A stretch of DNA of 64,000 nt, taken from positions 1,116,001 to 1,180,000 of the forward strand of contig JAPFFF010000011.1 of assembly GCA_039105265.1 (NCBI GenBank), in the 5' to 3' direction. A program made the translations under genes and the position numbers. The notes under the pieces were generated by a model that saw only the letters and a list, made by a program, of their open reading frames with translations, did not search any database and was not told where the DNA came from. Numbering within the stretch: position 1 is the first letter of the stretch; each line of letters begins with the position of its first letter. The DNA comes from Tritrichomonas musculus (lineage: Eukaryota; Parabasalia; Tritrichomonadida; Tritrichomonadidae). Below are positions 35,223 to 45,641 of this stretch, in pieces.

Positions 35223-35518
35223 AGTAGTATATACGAGTCGGTTTCCGCTGGGGCTGGCACCCCACGCGTCAACACGAACTCGTCATAAAAGAAAAAGAAA
35301 AAGAAAAGAAAAGAAAAAAGAAAAAAAGAAAAGAAAAGAAAAAAATATTCTTGTTCTCACTACTGCTCCCCATCAATGAAACGGCACAGGGGCCCCACCC
35401 CTAATTCCCACCCACCCACCTCAACGCCTACCATCAATGAAACGGCACAGGTACCCCACCCCACAACCGCCCATCTATGAAACGGCACAGGTACCTGCCC
35501 CGAGAATCTCGTACCTAT
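35223..35518 (+). repeat. Left terminal inverted repeat of element C
   Basis: About 296 bp. The outermost 60 bp form a branched palindrome (outer stem 35233-35238 with 35278-35283). Next comes a pure-purine A4-5G tract (about 35286-35346), then three iterons CATC[AT]ATGAAACGGCACAGG at 35371, 35432 and 35472 between C-rich spacers. It is repeated in inverse at 59959-60252. Confidence 0.92.
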
Positions 35519-35524
35519 CCCTAC

Positions 35525-36244
35525 TCATGGTTTTGAATAAACTTCAAGATATGGTTTACGATAATACATTGATGAATTAAATGAGTCCAGTAATTCGTCT
35601 GGTATTTGATAATAACCGTTAGAATTTTGAGTTAAAGGTTCTGTATTTCCATTTAGTTCATCAAGATAAGAAACGCATTCCTCAGTCTCAAAGTTTATCT
35701 TTAATCTAATGTAGTGTTTGACATCTTTATCGTCATTTAATACAAATGCATATTCACTGTCATCATTATGCATTTCAAAACATATATCGAAATACATGAC
35801 TCCTCCCCGATCACTTACTTCCCAATAATCATTTTCACCAACTTCATGATTATTAAACCCTTGATAGAAATCAGGCAAAGTTGGTCCATGTGGTTCAAGC
35901 GCATAAATTCTAGCTTCCATTGCTGCTATAGTATCTTTTAATGCGATATTTTCACCCTCTAATGTCTCTATCCTACGTATAAGTACTTCTAGACCTTCAT
36001 TAGCTTCATCCACAGTAGGGTAATTATCAAACTCAGCCTCTAGCTCATTGACCTTCTCAGCTAACAACTTGAAACAAGGCTTGAGTGAGTCCCTAAACAT
36101 ATTGCTGATATCCATAGCACCACTTAATGTCAAGGTTCCAGTATCAGGGTTATCATTCTCATCAGTAAAAGGTAGTTCATCTAGTTGCTTATACTCTTCC
36201 TCACACCAGGTAATTATAGGTGTTATATATGTTAACCAATACAT
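35525..36244 (-). CDS. Coiled-coil protein with C-terminal beta domain, fibre-like, element C
   Basis: 239 aa. Residues about 55-120 are a coiled coil (LAEKVNELEAEF, EGLEVLIRRIETLEGENIALKDTIAAMEARI), followed by a beta-rich domain of about 115 residues (YWEVSDRGGVMYFDICFEMH). The start codon overlaps the last 13 bp of the giant 36232 gene, so the two are likely read together. The design (stalk plus head) fits a small trimeric fibre. No family recognised. It is the gene nearest the left terminus. Confidence 0.6.
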   Translation of the reverse strand: MYWLTYITPIITWCEEEYKQLDELPFTDENDNPDTGTLTLSGAMDISNMFRDSLKPCFKLLAEKVNELEAEFDNYPTVDEANEGLEVLIRRIETLEGENIALKDTIAAMEARIYALEPHGPTLPDFYQGFNNHEVGENDYWEVSDRGGVMYFDICFEMHNDDSEYAFVLNDDKDVKHYIRLKINFETEECVSYLDELNGNTEPLTQNSNGYYQIPDELLDSFNSSMYYRKPYLEVYSKP

Positions 36245-39200
36245 GTATCAAATGAAACCATCATCTTATCAGCATCCTTCATTGTTATTTCAAGTTCAGG
36301 TTCATCATCTGTTTCTTCATGATATGCCCATGCAAGAATCTTTTCTAATACATCTTCCTCTGCTAATGTCTCTGGGTTATCATTACGACGGAACCAACTT
36401 GGAATATTAAATAATCCTATTCTATTTGCTACATATGCTTCTGCTGCTACTCCTGCTATAGCTGCTGCATCACCAGGATGATGTCTAACAAACTGCCATT
36501 GACCATGTAAGAACCTTCTAGCAACATAACCTACTGCTCCCATAATAACTTGAGTAGTTGCACTTATAACACCATCTTGTTGGTACATTTCTATCACTCC
36601 ATTCACAATATTAATTACATGTAGTCTTCTTCTATCTATTGTAGCAACTACATTTCCATTATATAGTACTTGTGTTATTTCTTCACCAGTTGTTTCATCT
36701 AATGTGTCATTAAAAGCTAAAAGATTACCATGAGAATAAATATTATCCATTAGTTCTCCTCTTTGTTCATCACTCATTTGTTCTATCATTCTTGCTGTTA
36801 TTGCTGGTGTTGTTCCTGGTACTGTCCAAGTATCTGTTGTGGCAACAAGGTCATAATGCTGATATCTAACTCCATTTGCATTGACTTCTATCTGTGAATT
36901 TATTCCAACAAATCGTACTTGACCTCCACTAATATTTGCTGTAGTTGGTGCTGAATAATCAATAGTAGCAACAATTGGATCAATAGTCTCTCCTCTATGA
37001 TCAATAATATTTATCCATGCTTCCATTGTTTGGTCATTCAAGTAAGGTTCTAATCCAATATCTCCATTTTGTACAAATGGTAAATTTAATCTGTCTTGCA
37101 TAGATAATTGTTCAATATCTCTCGCTGTGTATGTTGTTCCTTCCCATTCTATTGACCAATTATTATCAGTAGCTCTATGTATTCTATCTGTCATCTCAAT
37201 ATCAGCTGGTCTTATTAGAGTCCTTCGTTGAAATACATTATTATGGATAATGAGTTGGTCATTATAAAACAAATCATACACATTAAACCACTCTCTTCCA
37301 TGATATTGGATACGTAAGATATCAGGATGACTAGCAACTAATGCATTTCGTTCTGCTCTTGTCATATCTGCAATATCTTCTAAGGTATACTGGATTCCAG
37401 ATATATTGATAACAGGAACTTGATTCCTAAGTGCAATCGTAGTTGAAGCTGTATTTGTCATTGTAGTCTGTGGTACAGTTATATCTGTTCGAATCTCATC
37501 TGTTTCATCTGTAACAACCTGTGGCTGTACTTCTCTATGAGTTCTCTCTAATGATTGCTCAGTGGTTGTGATAGTATTTGTTGCATTATCAGTATCATTA
37601 TCAGTTATTGTAATCGAGGATGAATTAATATTTAATGTTTCAGTTCCATTTGTATCTGGTCTATTCCTAAAGAAGTGTAAGACATTCGAACCAAGTGTAG
37701 CAATAGCATTTCCTAACTGAGTCAGTGCATGTGTTGTCGAAAGGACAACCTGTGTAGCTGAGAATGTTGAAATAGCTCCAGCAACAGGATTTTGAACAGT
37801 TGTTGTTATTGGTAAAAATCTTTCCATAGTCATCTTATCAGCCTTCAAATCAACATTCACCAAAAACTTACCTTGAAAGCCACTACCTCCATCACCTGGA
37901 TAACCACCACCACCACCACCTCCTCCTCCACCATTTACTCCTGGACCTGCTGGGAAAGGTCTTGTTTGATATGTATTAATAGTTACAGAGTTATTAGACA
38001 TATTTAATGTTGAAAGGGCACTTGCAATACAAACTGTTGATGCTAAAATATTTAATATACTATTCGCAACTGCTACACCTTGTTTAATACTATCAGTATA
38101 TTCATTATACATGGCTTGAATTCTCATTTGTTCAACTAGATTATCAACTGTCTGTTTCAATAAAGCATAATCATAGGCTAATATATCTGTGATTCCACCA
38201 ACAACATTTAAATCTCGACGCATAGTCATGATATTATCAGCCCATATAATCTTTGATGAATAAATATTATAATCTGTCGATATGGTAGTGCATTTTCTTG
38301 GGTCTGGCTCTACTTCATAAAATTGTTGTTGAATAATTATATCGAATGGATTAACTTTCACATCAAAATCAAATAATTCTTTCTCTATATATATTCGAAT
38401 GTTCTTATGATTAAATCCTTCAATGATTTTAATGGAATGCCTTTTTTCTCGATGATAATTAAATGATTCGAGACAAGGATTTGACCCATAGGTATGCATA
38501 ACACCTGAATTAATACAATGAGTAGGATGACAATCCCATTTTAATTCAGTTATATTTCCATTAATATTTAGGTCAGCATAAACATATAATCCATCATCTG
38601 CATTTAATCCACTTGGCGCATCAACATACATTCTAGCTTGTTCATATTTATATCCATCTTGAGTTAAAGTACCTGAACCACTTGAATCAAAAGTTGCAGT
38701 TATTCCTTCACTTAGTATGGTTCCATCTTTCTTAACAACCCTCCAATTGGTAAGATAATCTTTCAAGATATGAGCATAATTATCATCATCAGTTAAATCT
38801 TCCTTTATTGTTCCTTTTATCCATCTACCAATTCTTTCGTTATGTTTGATTGTTAAAGCAGGCGCACCGTCATTTGTGTTCATGTATGATATCTTTTCTG
38901 TACACATGTTTTGACAATTATTTCCTGTCCAATTTTTACCATCCCATGTTAATTCCCAGTTATGACCAAATAGATAGTCTTTGAATCTAAATACTAAATT
39001 TAGTGGTATGTCATAATCTTTATCTATATCCCATCTCATACAATAATAATTGGATTCTTCATACGTCTTAGATGGTCTATATAAATATAACTGGTCTGAT
39101 TCCTTCAAGGTAAAATACTTGGAGTCAGTTGTTGTTGTACCTCCACTTGGAATAGAATCACATATTATTTTCCCATTTACTTTTAAGTCACCCTTTATAA

Positions 39201-41538
39201 TATATTTACCAAGTACTGGATTCTTCTCATCTATCTCATTAGGATTATTAATAACAGGGATACCCATACAGTCTAAAATTTTATCCCAAGCTTCAGTACT
39301 TGTAATTTGGTCTGGTATTGCTATTGCTCCGCTATTGCTTTTATCTTCTAATGATAATGATAATGGGCTTATCTCATTACATTGATAAACATAACTATTA
39401 TAATCATCATTCCATACTAATTCGCCGATTCCTTGTAAAAATTGTTCTTGATAATGCCTTACTGCAATATCTCCAATATCTCGATTTGTCCTCCAATCTC
39501 TGTCATTAAGCATTTCACTAACATTGTTTCTTATAGCTACCCATTCCCTATGGTCTATGTCCCAAACAAAATTGGCAGGTGCTTGTAAGCTAACATCTCG
39601 CCTCCAATCATTATTATCATTTGGATGTGATCTTGGCATATTAGCTATTGTCATTGAATTAACCCAACGACCTGACTCAAGAGACCAAACATAAGTTGGT
39701 CTTAACACTGCATTCCTATTTTGTTCAGGAACAATATTAATAACAGGTCCCGGTTGTTCTGGTACAACAATACTTTCTTCTGGTGGATAATATTCCCATT
39801 GTCCTCTATCAGGATTATAAATCATTTCTCCTTCCGAATGAATATTATGTTGTACTATTGTTTGTGCTATTTTATTTCCCTTTGGGTTAATTCTCCATCC
39901 AGCTGGTACATCTTCTTCACGTGGCGCTATTGCTATCCATTCCCTATGTCCAACATCCCAGACAAAATTCCAAGGAGCTCCAAATGCAGAATTAGTCCTC
40001 CATCCAAATTGATTTGGTATATTATAAACTGCAAAACTCGTCCACATGCGAAATACTGTACACCAAACATATGAATCATTAAATAAGGATTCTCGTTGAC
40101 GTGTTGGTTGTTCTGTTTGTATTCCTATTGACTGGTATTGTCTATTCATCTCATCTAAACCATTATCATATATCTCATAATCAAACATCTCTTGTGTAAA
40201 TGACTCTACTTCATTTTGGAACCTGAGAGATGCAACATTATTTCCTAGGTTCGCAATATTATGTAATAAATAACCTGATAATTGATTTACAGCTTGTAGA
40301 CCTACATTCATATATTGAATTAGGTTTGAATCATTATCACCGCCTTCATTATCACCACCTTCATTACCTCCTTGATTATCATCCTCTTCTTCACCATTAC
40401 CTTCATTACCTCCTTGGTTACCTCCTTGATTATCGTGTTTGCAATTACAAGACTTGATTGTTACAACATAATCAAATAAAGCATTATGTGAATTCACTAT
40501 ATCTTTAATAATCTCGAATACTAAATTTAAACATTGTCCTAACGTTATATTTAAATAGTCTTGTCCACCAGGTGGTACAACATCCACTTTCATTCCATTA
40601 GCATTTCGATGTGTATAATAGTATGTAATACCTGAATGTAAAATTACATTATACAAATAAAGACCTAACATAGCTTTTGCATATTGGTCTTTATTTATAT
40701 TATTATCTTTTAGATTTTGGGTATATGTCTCAAAAAACTCACGAGGACTTTTAACTTCAACTATTTGGTCTGCAACAACTTGATCAGTACTTCCTTTATA
40801 TTTATATCCTATTGTTTTTAGTCTATTATCTTGAAGATTATAATGATATTGAATAGTTCCACTAATGAATTTTTTCCAATTTTCTTCATTAAAAGCTTCA
40901 TATAAGATTTTCTTTGTTGGATTTGTTGTCTTTTCATTCTTCATAATGTTCATCAATAAATCCCCTAAATTCGAGTATCCTACCTCTGCAAGATAAGGGT
41001 CTGGAGTAGGAGTTGGTATAGACTTTGGATATTGAAGATAATGAACAGCTTTGCTTTGCCCTGTTTGTTCATCAAAAGCAATTTGTTCATATCCATCTGC
41101 TGCACACATCAATTCGGTATACATCTCATGAATAGCCTCACATGTTTTCGATTCTTCTTCAATAAATTCATTAAATGTATTAACACAAAGTTCATCTTTT
41201 ATCAACTCCTTATGTGACTCTGCTTTTTCAGGTAGTGAGTCTTCTAATAAGGGTGTCTGTTCAGGTCCTTTAAATACGTATTTTAAATAATTGGCAAATT
41301 TATTTGTAATAGGTACATTGCCGAAACCATCAAGCTTTCCTCCATTTTCGATATGATTACCAACTACTCTTTCATCTACTTCAGCCTTATTATATAAGCA
41401 ACTAAATTTTGGGTAATCATCTGGGTCCTCATTTCTTATAATATCAATATTACCTTCATCATTAACACTTATCTCTATATTTTTGTCTTTGAGCTTTTCA
41501 GCCTCACTTGATTGCAAAGAATAAAGTTTAATTGACAT
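36232..41538 (-). CDS. Giant fibre/adhesin-like structural protein, element C
   Basis: 1768 aa. N-terminal region with PITNKFANYLKYVF; an acidic Gly/Asn repeat (GGNEGGDNEGGDN, near 375-405); two Trp-rich tandem modules of about 115 residues (about 475-715) sharing APxNFVWDxxHREWxAI; a fibre-like segment (IKGDLKVNGKIICDS); a hydrophobic helix (VANSILNILASTVCIASAL, near 1150) and a Gly10 linker (GGGGGGGGGGYPG); then repeats with DIxxMxxxERNAL-type ends and a C-terminal helical region. One hydrophobic helix could cross a membrane. It may be a large host-recognition protein. No named family. Confidence 0.65.
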   Translation of the reverse strand: MSIKLYSLQSSEAEKLKDKNIEISVNDEGNIDIIRNEDPDDYPKFSCLYNKAEVDERVVGNHIENGGKLDGFGNVPITNKFANYLKYVFKGPEQTPLLEDSLPEKAESHKELIKDELCVNTFNEFIEEESKTCEAIHEMYTELMCAADGYEQIAFDEQTGQSKAVHYLQYPKSIPTPTPDPYLAEVGYSNLGDLLMNIMKNEKTTNPTKKILYEAFNEENWKKFISGTIQYHYNLQDNRLKTIGYKYKGSTDQVVADQIVEVKSPREFFETYTQNLKDNNINKDQYAKAMLGLYLYNVILHSGITYYYTHRNANGMKVDVVPPGGQDYLNITLGQCLNLVFEIIKDIVNSHNALFDYVVTIKSCNCKHDNQGGNQGGNEGNGEEEDDNQGGNEGGDNEGGDNDSNLIQYMNVGLQAVNQLSGYLLHNIANLGNNVASLRFQNEVESFTQEMFDYEIYDNGLDEMNRQYQSIGIQTEQPTRQRESLFNDSYVWCTVFRMWTSFAVYNIPNQFGWRTNSAFGAPWNFVWDVGHREWIAIAPREEDVPAGWRINPKGNKIAQTIVQHNIHSEGEMIYNPDRGQWEYYPPEESIVVPEQPGPVINIVPEQNRNAVLRPTYVWSLESGRWVNSMTIANMPRSHPNDNNDWRRDVSLQAPANFVWDIDHREWVAIRNNVSEMLNDRDWRTNRDIGDIAVRHYQEQFLQGIGELVWNDDYNSYVYQCNEISPLSLSLEDKSNSGAIAIPDQITSTEAWDKILDCMGIPVINNPNEIDEKNPVLGKYIIKGDLKVNGKIICDSIPSGGTTTTDSKYFTLKESDQLYLYRPSKTYEESNYYCMRWDIDKDYDIPLNLVFRFKDYLFGHNWELTWDGKNWTGNNCQNMCTEKISYMNTNDGAPALTIKHNERIGRWIKGTIKEDLTDDDNYAHILKDYLTNWRVVKKDGTILSEGITATFDSSGSGTLTQDGYKYEQARMYVDAPSGLNADDGLYVYADLNINGNITELKWDCHPTHCINSGVMHTYGSNPCLESFNYHREKRHSIKIIEGFNHKNIRIYIEKELFDFDVKVNPFDIIIQQQFYEVEPDPRKCTTISTDYNIYSSKIIWADNIMTMRRDLNVVGGITDILAYDYALLKQTVDNLVEQMRIQAMYNEYTDSIKQGVAVANSILNILASTVCIASALSTLNMSNNSVTINTYQTRPFPAGPGVNGGGGGGGGGGYPGDGGSGFQGKFLVNVDLKADKMTMERFLPITTTVQNPVAGAISTFSATQVVLSTTHALTQLGNAIATLGSNVLHFFRNRPDTNGTETLNINSSSITITDNDTDNATNTITTTEQSLERTHREVQPQVVTDETDEIRTDITVPQTTMTNTASTTIALRNQVPVINISGIQYTLEDIADMTRAERNALVASHPDILRIQYHGREWFNVYDLFYNDQLIIHNNVFQRRTLIRPADIEMTDRIHRATDNNWSIEWEGTTYTARDIEQLSMQDRLNLPFVQNGDIGLEPYLNDQTMEAWINIIDHRGETIDPIVATIDYSAPTTANISGGQVRFVGINSQIEVNANGVRYQHYDLVATTDTWTVPGTTPAITARMIEQMSDEQRGELMDNIYSHGNLLAFNDTLDETTGEEITQVLYNGNVVATIDRRRLHVINIVNGVIEMYQQDGVISATTQVIMGAVGYVARRFLHGQWQFVRHHPGDAAAIAGVAAEAYVANRIGLFNIPSWFRRNDNPETLAEEDVLEKILAWAYHEETDDEPELEITMKDADKMMVSFDTCIG

Positions 41539-41541
41539 TTT

Positions 41542-42291
41542 ATGAATTATAAAATGTTAGTATCAGTACAGAGTACAAATGCTGATGAATATAATAAGGT
41601 ATCTATCAATTTGGATATACCATGGAAGTGTAAATATATTAAATATTTTGTATCTTCAATTAATACAATAAGTAATATTATGTTGAGTACGAAAGATGAT
41701 TATATAGAGTTTACACATAACAGTATTCCATTCAAGCTTAAATTCGAAGATAGATATAATTATACCATCAAGCAAATAGAAGCAGTTTTAAATCCACTTG
41801 CGGAGGTATCTTTTAAATATAATGATACTACTCGTACATTTACAATAAAGACACAAACACCGTTAACAATAACCTCTATTTCCCATAGGGCTGCTTTATT
41901 AACTGGTTTATATAATACTTCATTGCCTATTGTGTTACCATCAAATGCAACATATAATATTAAAGACATCCCAATATTAAATCATACTAAGTTGTATCTA
42001 GTATCACTACAAGGTAATGCCATATATTCCAATATAGGTGAACAACAATATACACCTTCAGTCATTGGTAGTATCAATACATTCACTTTAGATAATAAAC
42101 CACTTATATATGATTTCGAAACTGAAAGTAAACCATTAAAAATAAAAACATATACAGATTCATTAAAGTTTTTAGAATTAAGTTTAGTAGATTTTCAATA
42201 TCAGCCGATATTGTTAAAAAGTCCTTTGTTCATAACTATCAAAATTAAACCATCTAACTCGACTGATGTCAATGATGTTTTAACTACGTAA
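41542..42291 (+). CDS. Beta-rich structural protein, element C (possible second minor capsid protein)
   Basis: 249 aa, no Lys/Glu-rich helices, alternating hydrophobic residues throughout. The end (SLKFLELSLVDFQYQPILL then FITIKIKP) has the strand-turn-strand pattern of jelly-roll virion proteins such as penton/minor capsid. It starts 3 bp from the divergent 36232 gene and overlaps the convergent polymerase stop by 8 bp. Several Mavericks have more than one jelly-roll protein. The assignment is inference from pattern. Confidence 0.5.
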   Translation: MNYKMLVSVQSTNADEYNKVSINLDIPWKCKYIKYFVSSINTISNIMLSTKDDYIEFTHNSIPFKLKFEDRYNYTIKQIEAVLNPLAEVSFKYNDTTRTFTIKTQTPLTITSISHRAALLTGLYNTSLPIVLPSNATYNIKDIPILNHTKLYLVSLQGNAIYSNIGEQQYTPSVIGSINTFTLDNKPLIYDFETESKPLKIKTYTDSLKFLELSLVDFQYQPILLKSPLFITIKIKPSNSTDVNDVLTT

Positions 42292-45200
42292 ACCTAAGAG
42301 TACGTGCAAATTTGGGTAAGTTGGTTTGTTGAAATGTCTTTGACTTCCTGAATGCATTCGAACCATCCAACAAATCAAATGTCATACTTTCTCCTTCATG
42401 CATTCTTTCAAAAAGCTCTTCAACTGAGATACCCATCCTTTTGCACTTGTTGAGAATAACTTGTTTTGGAATTCCTTTGAGTCTAATATGATATCCTTCA
42501 TTTCCTTGTTCATCAACCAAGATATCGAGGTAGCTCTTTTTACCAAGTGCAATTAGTTTTCTTGAGTGTATTTCCCCTTGACTACCTTCGAACTCATCAA
42601 AGTCATTATGAAACTGACACATATTTTTTCCAATAAGAGGTTGATGATACTTGAACTGGAATAAGTCAGCTATCCTTGGTACATCTTTTTCAAGTACATG
42701 CATACTATCAGTATCTTGATAAAAGATAGGTATACCTGCTTGCTCAGCTGTAGCCATAACCCTGTTCATTAAGTGCTTACTCCAAGAGAGAACGCTTGCA
42801 CCAAATTGAGGTAGGTTGAAATGGTCATTAATTGGTTTCAACTTCTTGACATAGCACTTATCAATATTAGCATCTTCAACAACCTCCTTGATAAAGTTGT
42901 AGTTCCTCCAGAGGTACTTGTATAGTTGGCTTTTTGGTACTGTCTTGGTTTCAGTCTTTGTTGCTTTCAATATTGACTTGCCATATATGGAGTTGAGGAG
43001 GAGCTTTATTGTTTGTTCAAGAGGGTTCTTTTGCTTTTTATAACTTGCCCTGAGATTAAAGAGCTTCTCAATGAACTCATTGATTTTCTTGTTAAATCCT
43101 TCATCAAAGTAATAGCCACGTATTAACTCATATTCAACATCATAAAATTCGAACAAGTCCATGAGACCTACTTTATCGATATAATAATGGTCAACAAGGA
43201 AATTGCCGAATATTTTACTACCTGCTTCATTCCTTGTAAATACTTGTCCAAATTTATATGGCTCTTTTGATTTACATTCGAGTTTCTTGATGTTGACTTC
43301 GATAAAGAATGTATCATATTGCATAAGTTGTTCATGTGTTGTACCTTGTGATATTACTTTAGGTCTTCCTAATGGTATACCATCCATAACATACATTGCA
43401 GATGGATATAAGCTAACTGCATCAAAGTCTTGTATCTTTCCTTCGATGTATTGCTTTTCATTACCTGCTGTCATTGTTCTTCCACCAGAGACACATCGTT
43501 GTATGAAGTCTTGACACTTACCTGATAGTTCATAACATCCATCAAAGCAACCATATTTCTTGGCAAAGCAGTATCCAATAGCACTTATAGATATAAAATC
43601 ATGAACACCATACATATCTGTCTTTGTTTCTTTAAAGACTGCTTTCAGGTCTTCATTAAATTTTTCCATTCCCTTCATCAAAACAATACAGTCCTTGAAA
43701 CAATAGAAGATGGCATATTTAATGATGTCGATTTTGCCATCATTATAGCAATTTGCAATTTTTGCATTTTCGATAATCTGCTTGCAGTTTGCATCAAGTT
43801 GTGCTTTCGATAACTTATCTGCATTTTCATCGATGTATTGCTGTTGGAACTCAGTAGCATCAACAATTCTTCTTTGAATGTTCTCTTGTGTATATAGCTT
43901 ATATGCCATGACTTCCTTGTGAACATTGAGGTTGAACATTGTAGCAAATTTACTTAATGCTTGAGGTATTATACTATATGAGTTCCTGAATGTTAATCTC
44001 TTTTTGACTTTCCTTGTACCTTCTTCGAATAATGTCATGATGATTTGCAACACAGTTCCACTTCGTTCTGTTATCTGTGTATCCCATCCAGGTGTGTTAA
44101 TGAAAAAACATGCATCATACTTGAGGTTGTGAAAATATGTTAATGAGCCACTCCATAAATAATTCAAGAGCTTCTGTCCACAATCTTCACCTTGAATAGA
44201 TATTTTATGTATGTTGGCTCCATCTCGAAAGATCGTACAATTGAGATATGGTATATGTGGACTGACTGTCGAGTTTGTTTCGAAGTCGCTATAATAAATC
44301 CTTGACCATGTATTTTGTTTCTTTTTATTATTCTCAATGAGTCTTGTACTATGTTCTGCATTATATTCGAGACTTACATAGTCATTAACATGTTCATATT
44401 CAGTTGTGTTGATAATATCCATTTCGCATGCTTTGATTTCTTCAAATAGATGTAACTCAAACATCTTTTGGAAAAAGGTTATTGGTTTGATTCCTTCATG
44501 TTTATAGTCTTTGACAGTCTTTCCATTTTTCTCCAATCTTGCTATCATACATCTTTTGTCAAAAGGCATATATGCAAATGTTCTATCAAGTTCTTCATAG
44601 TGTTGAAGGTAGAATAATGTACAAGGTATTTTCCTGTTGAGCATATAATGGTCTTTGAACAATATCAGGTTAACTTCTCTTTTAAAATCAACAGACCATT
44701 TTTTCTTTCTGGTGTTGATTCTTGTTTCATACTTGTATTTATCAGGTTGTTCAACAATTCTAATGATACTAAAATTGCACTTGAACTTTTTAGCTACTTC
44801 TTCTATCTTGTTATTGGGTATGGCTCTTGTTTGAACAAAAAATCGTAAGTCATCTATTTCATCATCAGTGAACACACCTGATTGTATACAAGCATATACA
44901 AAACAATTATCTCTGTAGTTCTCTTTCCTTACCTCATGAAAGATTTGGTATGTAGATAAGTCTATAGGTGATAGATTGATGTATGGGAAAAAACTACCTT
45001 CTGGTGTATTTCGATAGTCTTCATCAATTTCGACTTCATCATCATAGATTTCATGAGTATCCATATCTTGCATCTTGGTTCTAAAATGAACACCATCATT
45101 TGTTTTGTTCATGTCAATAAATTGTACCTCATATCGAACTGGAATGAACATGTTTGAGATATATGGATTAGTGTCTGACTGGTCTTCACTTAAATCAAGT

Positions 45201-45568
45201 TCTCCTGTTATATGACCTAATGTACTTTCGATGTTGTGCTTATCACTGAGTGTGAAGTACTTATAAGTTCCATCAAGTGCAATTGCTTTAACAATAGGTC
45301 TTCCAACATTTTTCTTTTTATGTATCTGTCGTAGTGCTTCCGTAAATGCGTACCTCTTATCTTCATCTTGATTGATGTCTGTAGCAAAACCAATACCTTG
45401 TCCTGCAGGAATCATGAGCTTCCTCATTTCTTCTTTAAATTTGTCTTTCTTTTGGTATTGTTTTGCACGTCGATTATATTCACGACGAAACTGTGATTTT
45501 GTATCAGCATAGACATCTCCAATAGCATCTAAAAAATTGTCTTCAATGTCCTTGTTCATGTTTAACAT
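42284..45568 (-). CDS. Protein-primed family B DNA polymerase with OTU-like domain, element C
   Basis: About 1094 aa from ATG 45568 (45559 is equally possible; an upstream ATG at 45601 adds a hydrophobic leader that looks non-native). An OTU-like region lies before the exonuclease: DNCFVYACIQSG (44876-44913) and DHYMLN (about 44640-44655). Exonuclease motifs: YYSDFETN, TYFHNLKYDAC, YFCFKDC. Then SGGRTM, DFDAVSLYPSAM, LLNSIYGKS, YQDTDSMHV and GKKSYLDI. No HNH insertion and no primase-like tail, unlike A and B. All catalytic residues are present. It would replicate the linear element from its terminal repeats with a protein primer. Confidence 0.93.
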   Translation of the reverse strand: MLNMNKDIEDNFLDAIGDVYADTKSQFRREYNRRAKQYQKKDKFKEEMRKLMIPAGQGIGFATDINQDEDKRYAFTEALRQIHKKKNVGRPIVKAIALDGTYKYFTLSDKHNIESTLGHITGELDLSEDQSDTNPYISNMFIPVRYEVQFIDMNKTNDGVHFRTKMQDMDTHEIYDDEVEIDEDYRNTPEGSFFPYINLSPIDLSTYQIFHEVRKENYRDNCFVYACIQSGVFTDDEIDDLRFFVQTRAIPNNKIEEVAKKFKCNFSIIRIVEQPDKYKYETRINTRKKKWSVDFKREVNLILFKDHYMLNRKIPCTLFYLQHYEELDRTFAYMPFDKRCMIARLEKNGKTVKDYKHEGIKPITFFQKMFELHLFEEIKACEMDIINTTEYEHVNDYVSLEYNAEHSTRLIENNKKKQNTWSRIYYSDFETNSTVSPHIPYLNCTIFRDGANIHKISIQGEDCGQKLLNYLWSGSLTYFHNLKYDACFFINTPGWDTQITERSGTVLQIIMTLFEEGTRKVKKRLTFRNSYSIIPQALSKFATMFNLNVHKEVMAYKLYTQENIQRRIVDATEFQQQYIDENADKLSKAQLDANCKQIIENAKIANCYNDGKIDIIKYAIFYCFKDCIVLMKGMEKFNEDLKAVFKETKTDMYGVHDFISISAIGYCFAKKYGCFDGCYELSGKCQDFIQRCVSGGRTMTAGNEKQYIEGKIQDFDAVSLYPSAMYVMDGIPLGRPKVISQGTTHEQLMQYDTFFIEVNIKKLECKSKEPYKFGQVFTRNEAGSKIFGNFLVDHYYIDKVGLMDLFEFYDVEYELIRGYYFDEGFNKKINEFIEKLFNLRASYKKQKNPLEQTIKLLLNSIYGKSILKATKTETKTVPKSQLYKYLWRNYNFIKEVVEDANIDKCYVKKLKPINDHFNLPQFGASVLSWSKHLMNRVMATAEQAGIPIFYQDTDSMHVLEKDVPRIADLFQFKYHQPLIGKNMCQFHNDFDEFEGSQGEIHSRKLIALGKKSYLDILVDEQGNEGYHIRLKGIPKQVILNKCKRMGISVEELFERMHEGESMTFDLLDGSNAFRKSKTFQQTNLPKFARTLRFT

Positions 45569-45641
45569 AAAATAAAAGTGAAACGATAAAAATAAAAACA
45601 AAGAAAAAGTTAAAAAAATTATTTTTTAGTTATGACCTATC

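Noticed and set aside
40230-40457. Plus-strand His/Leu/Tyr-rich frame
   Set aside because: Shadow of the acidic Gly/Asn repeat in the giant minus-strand gene.
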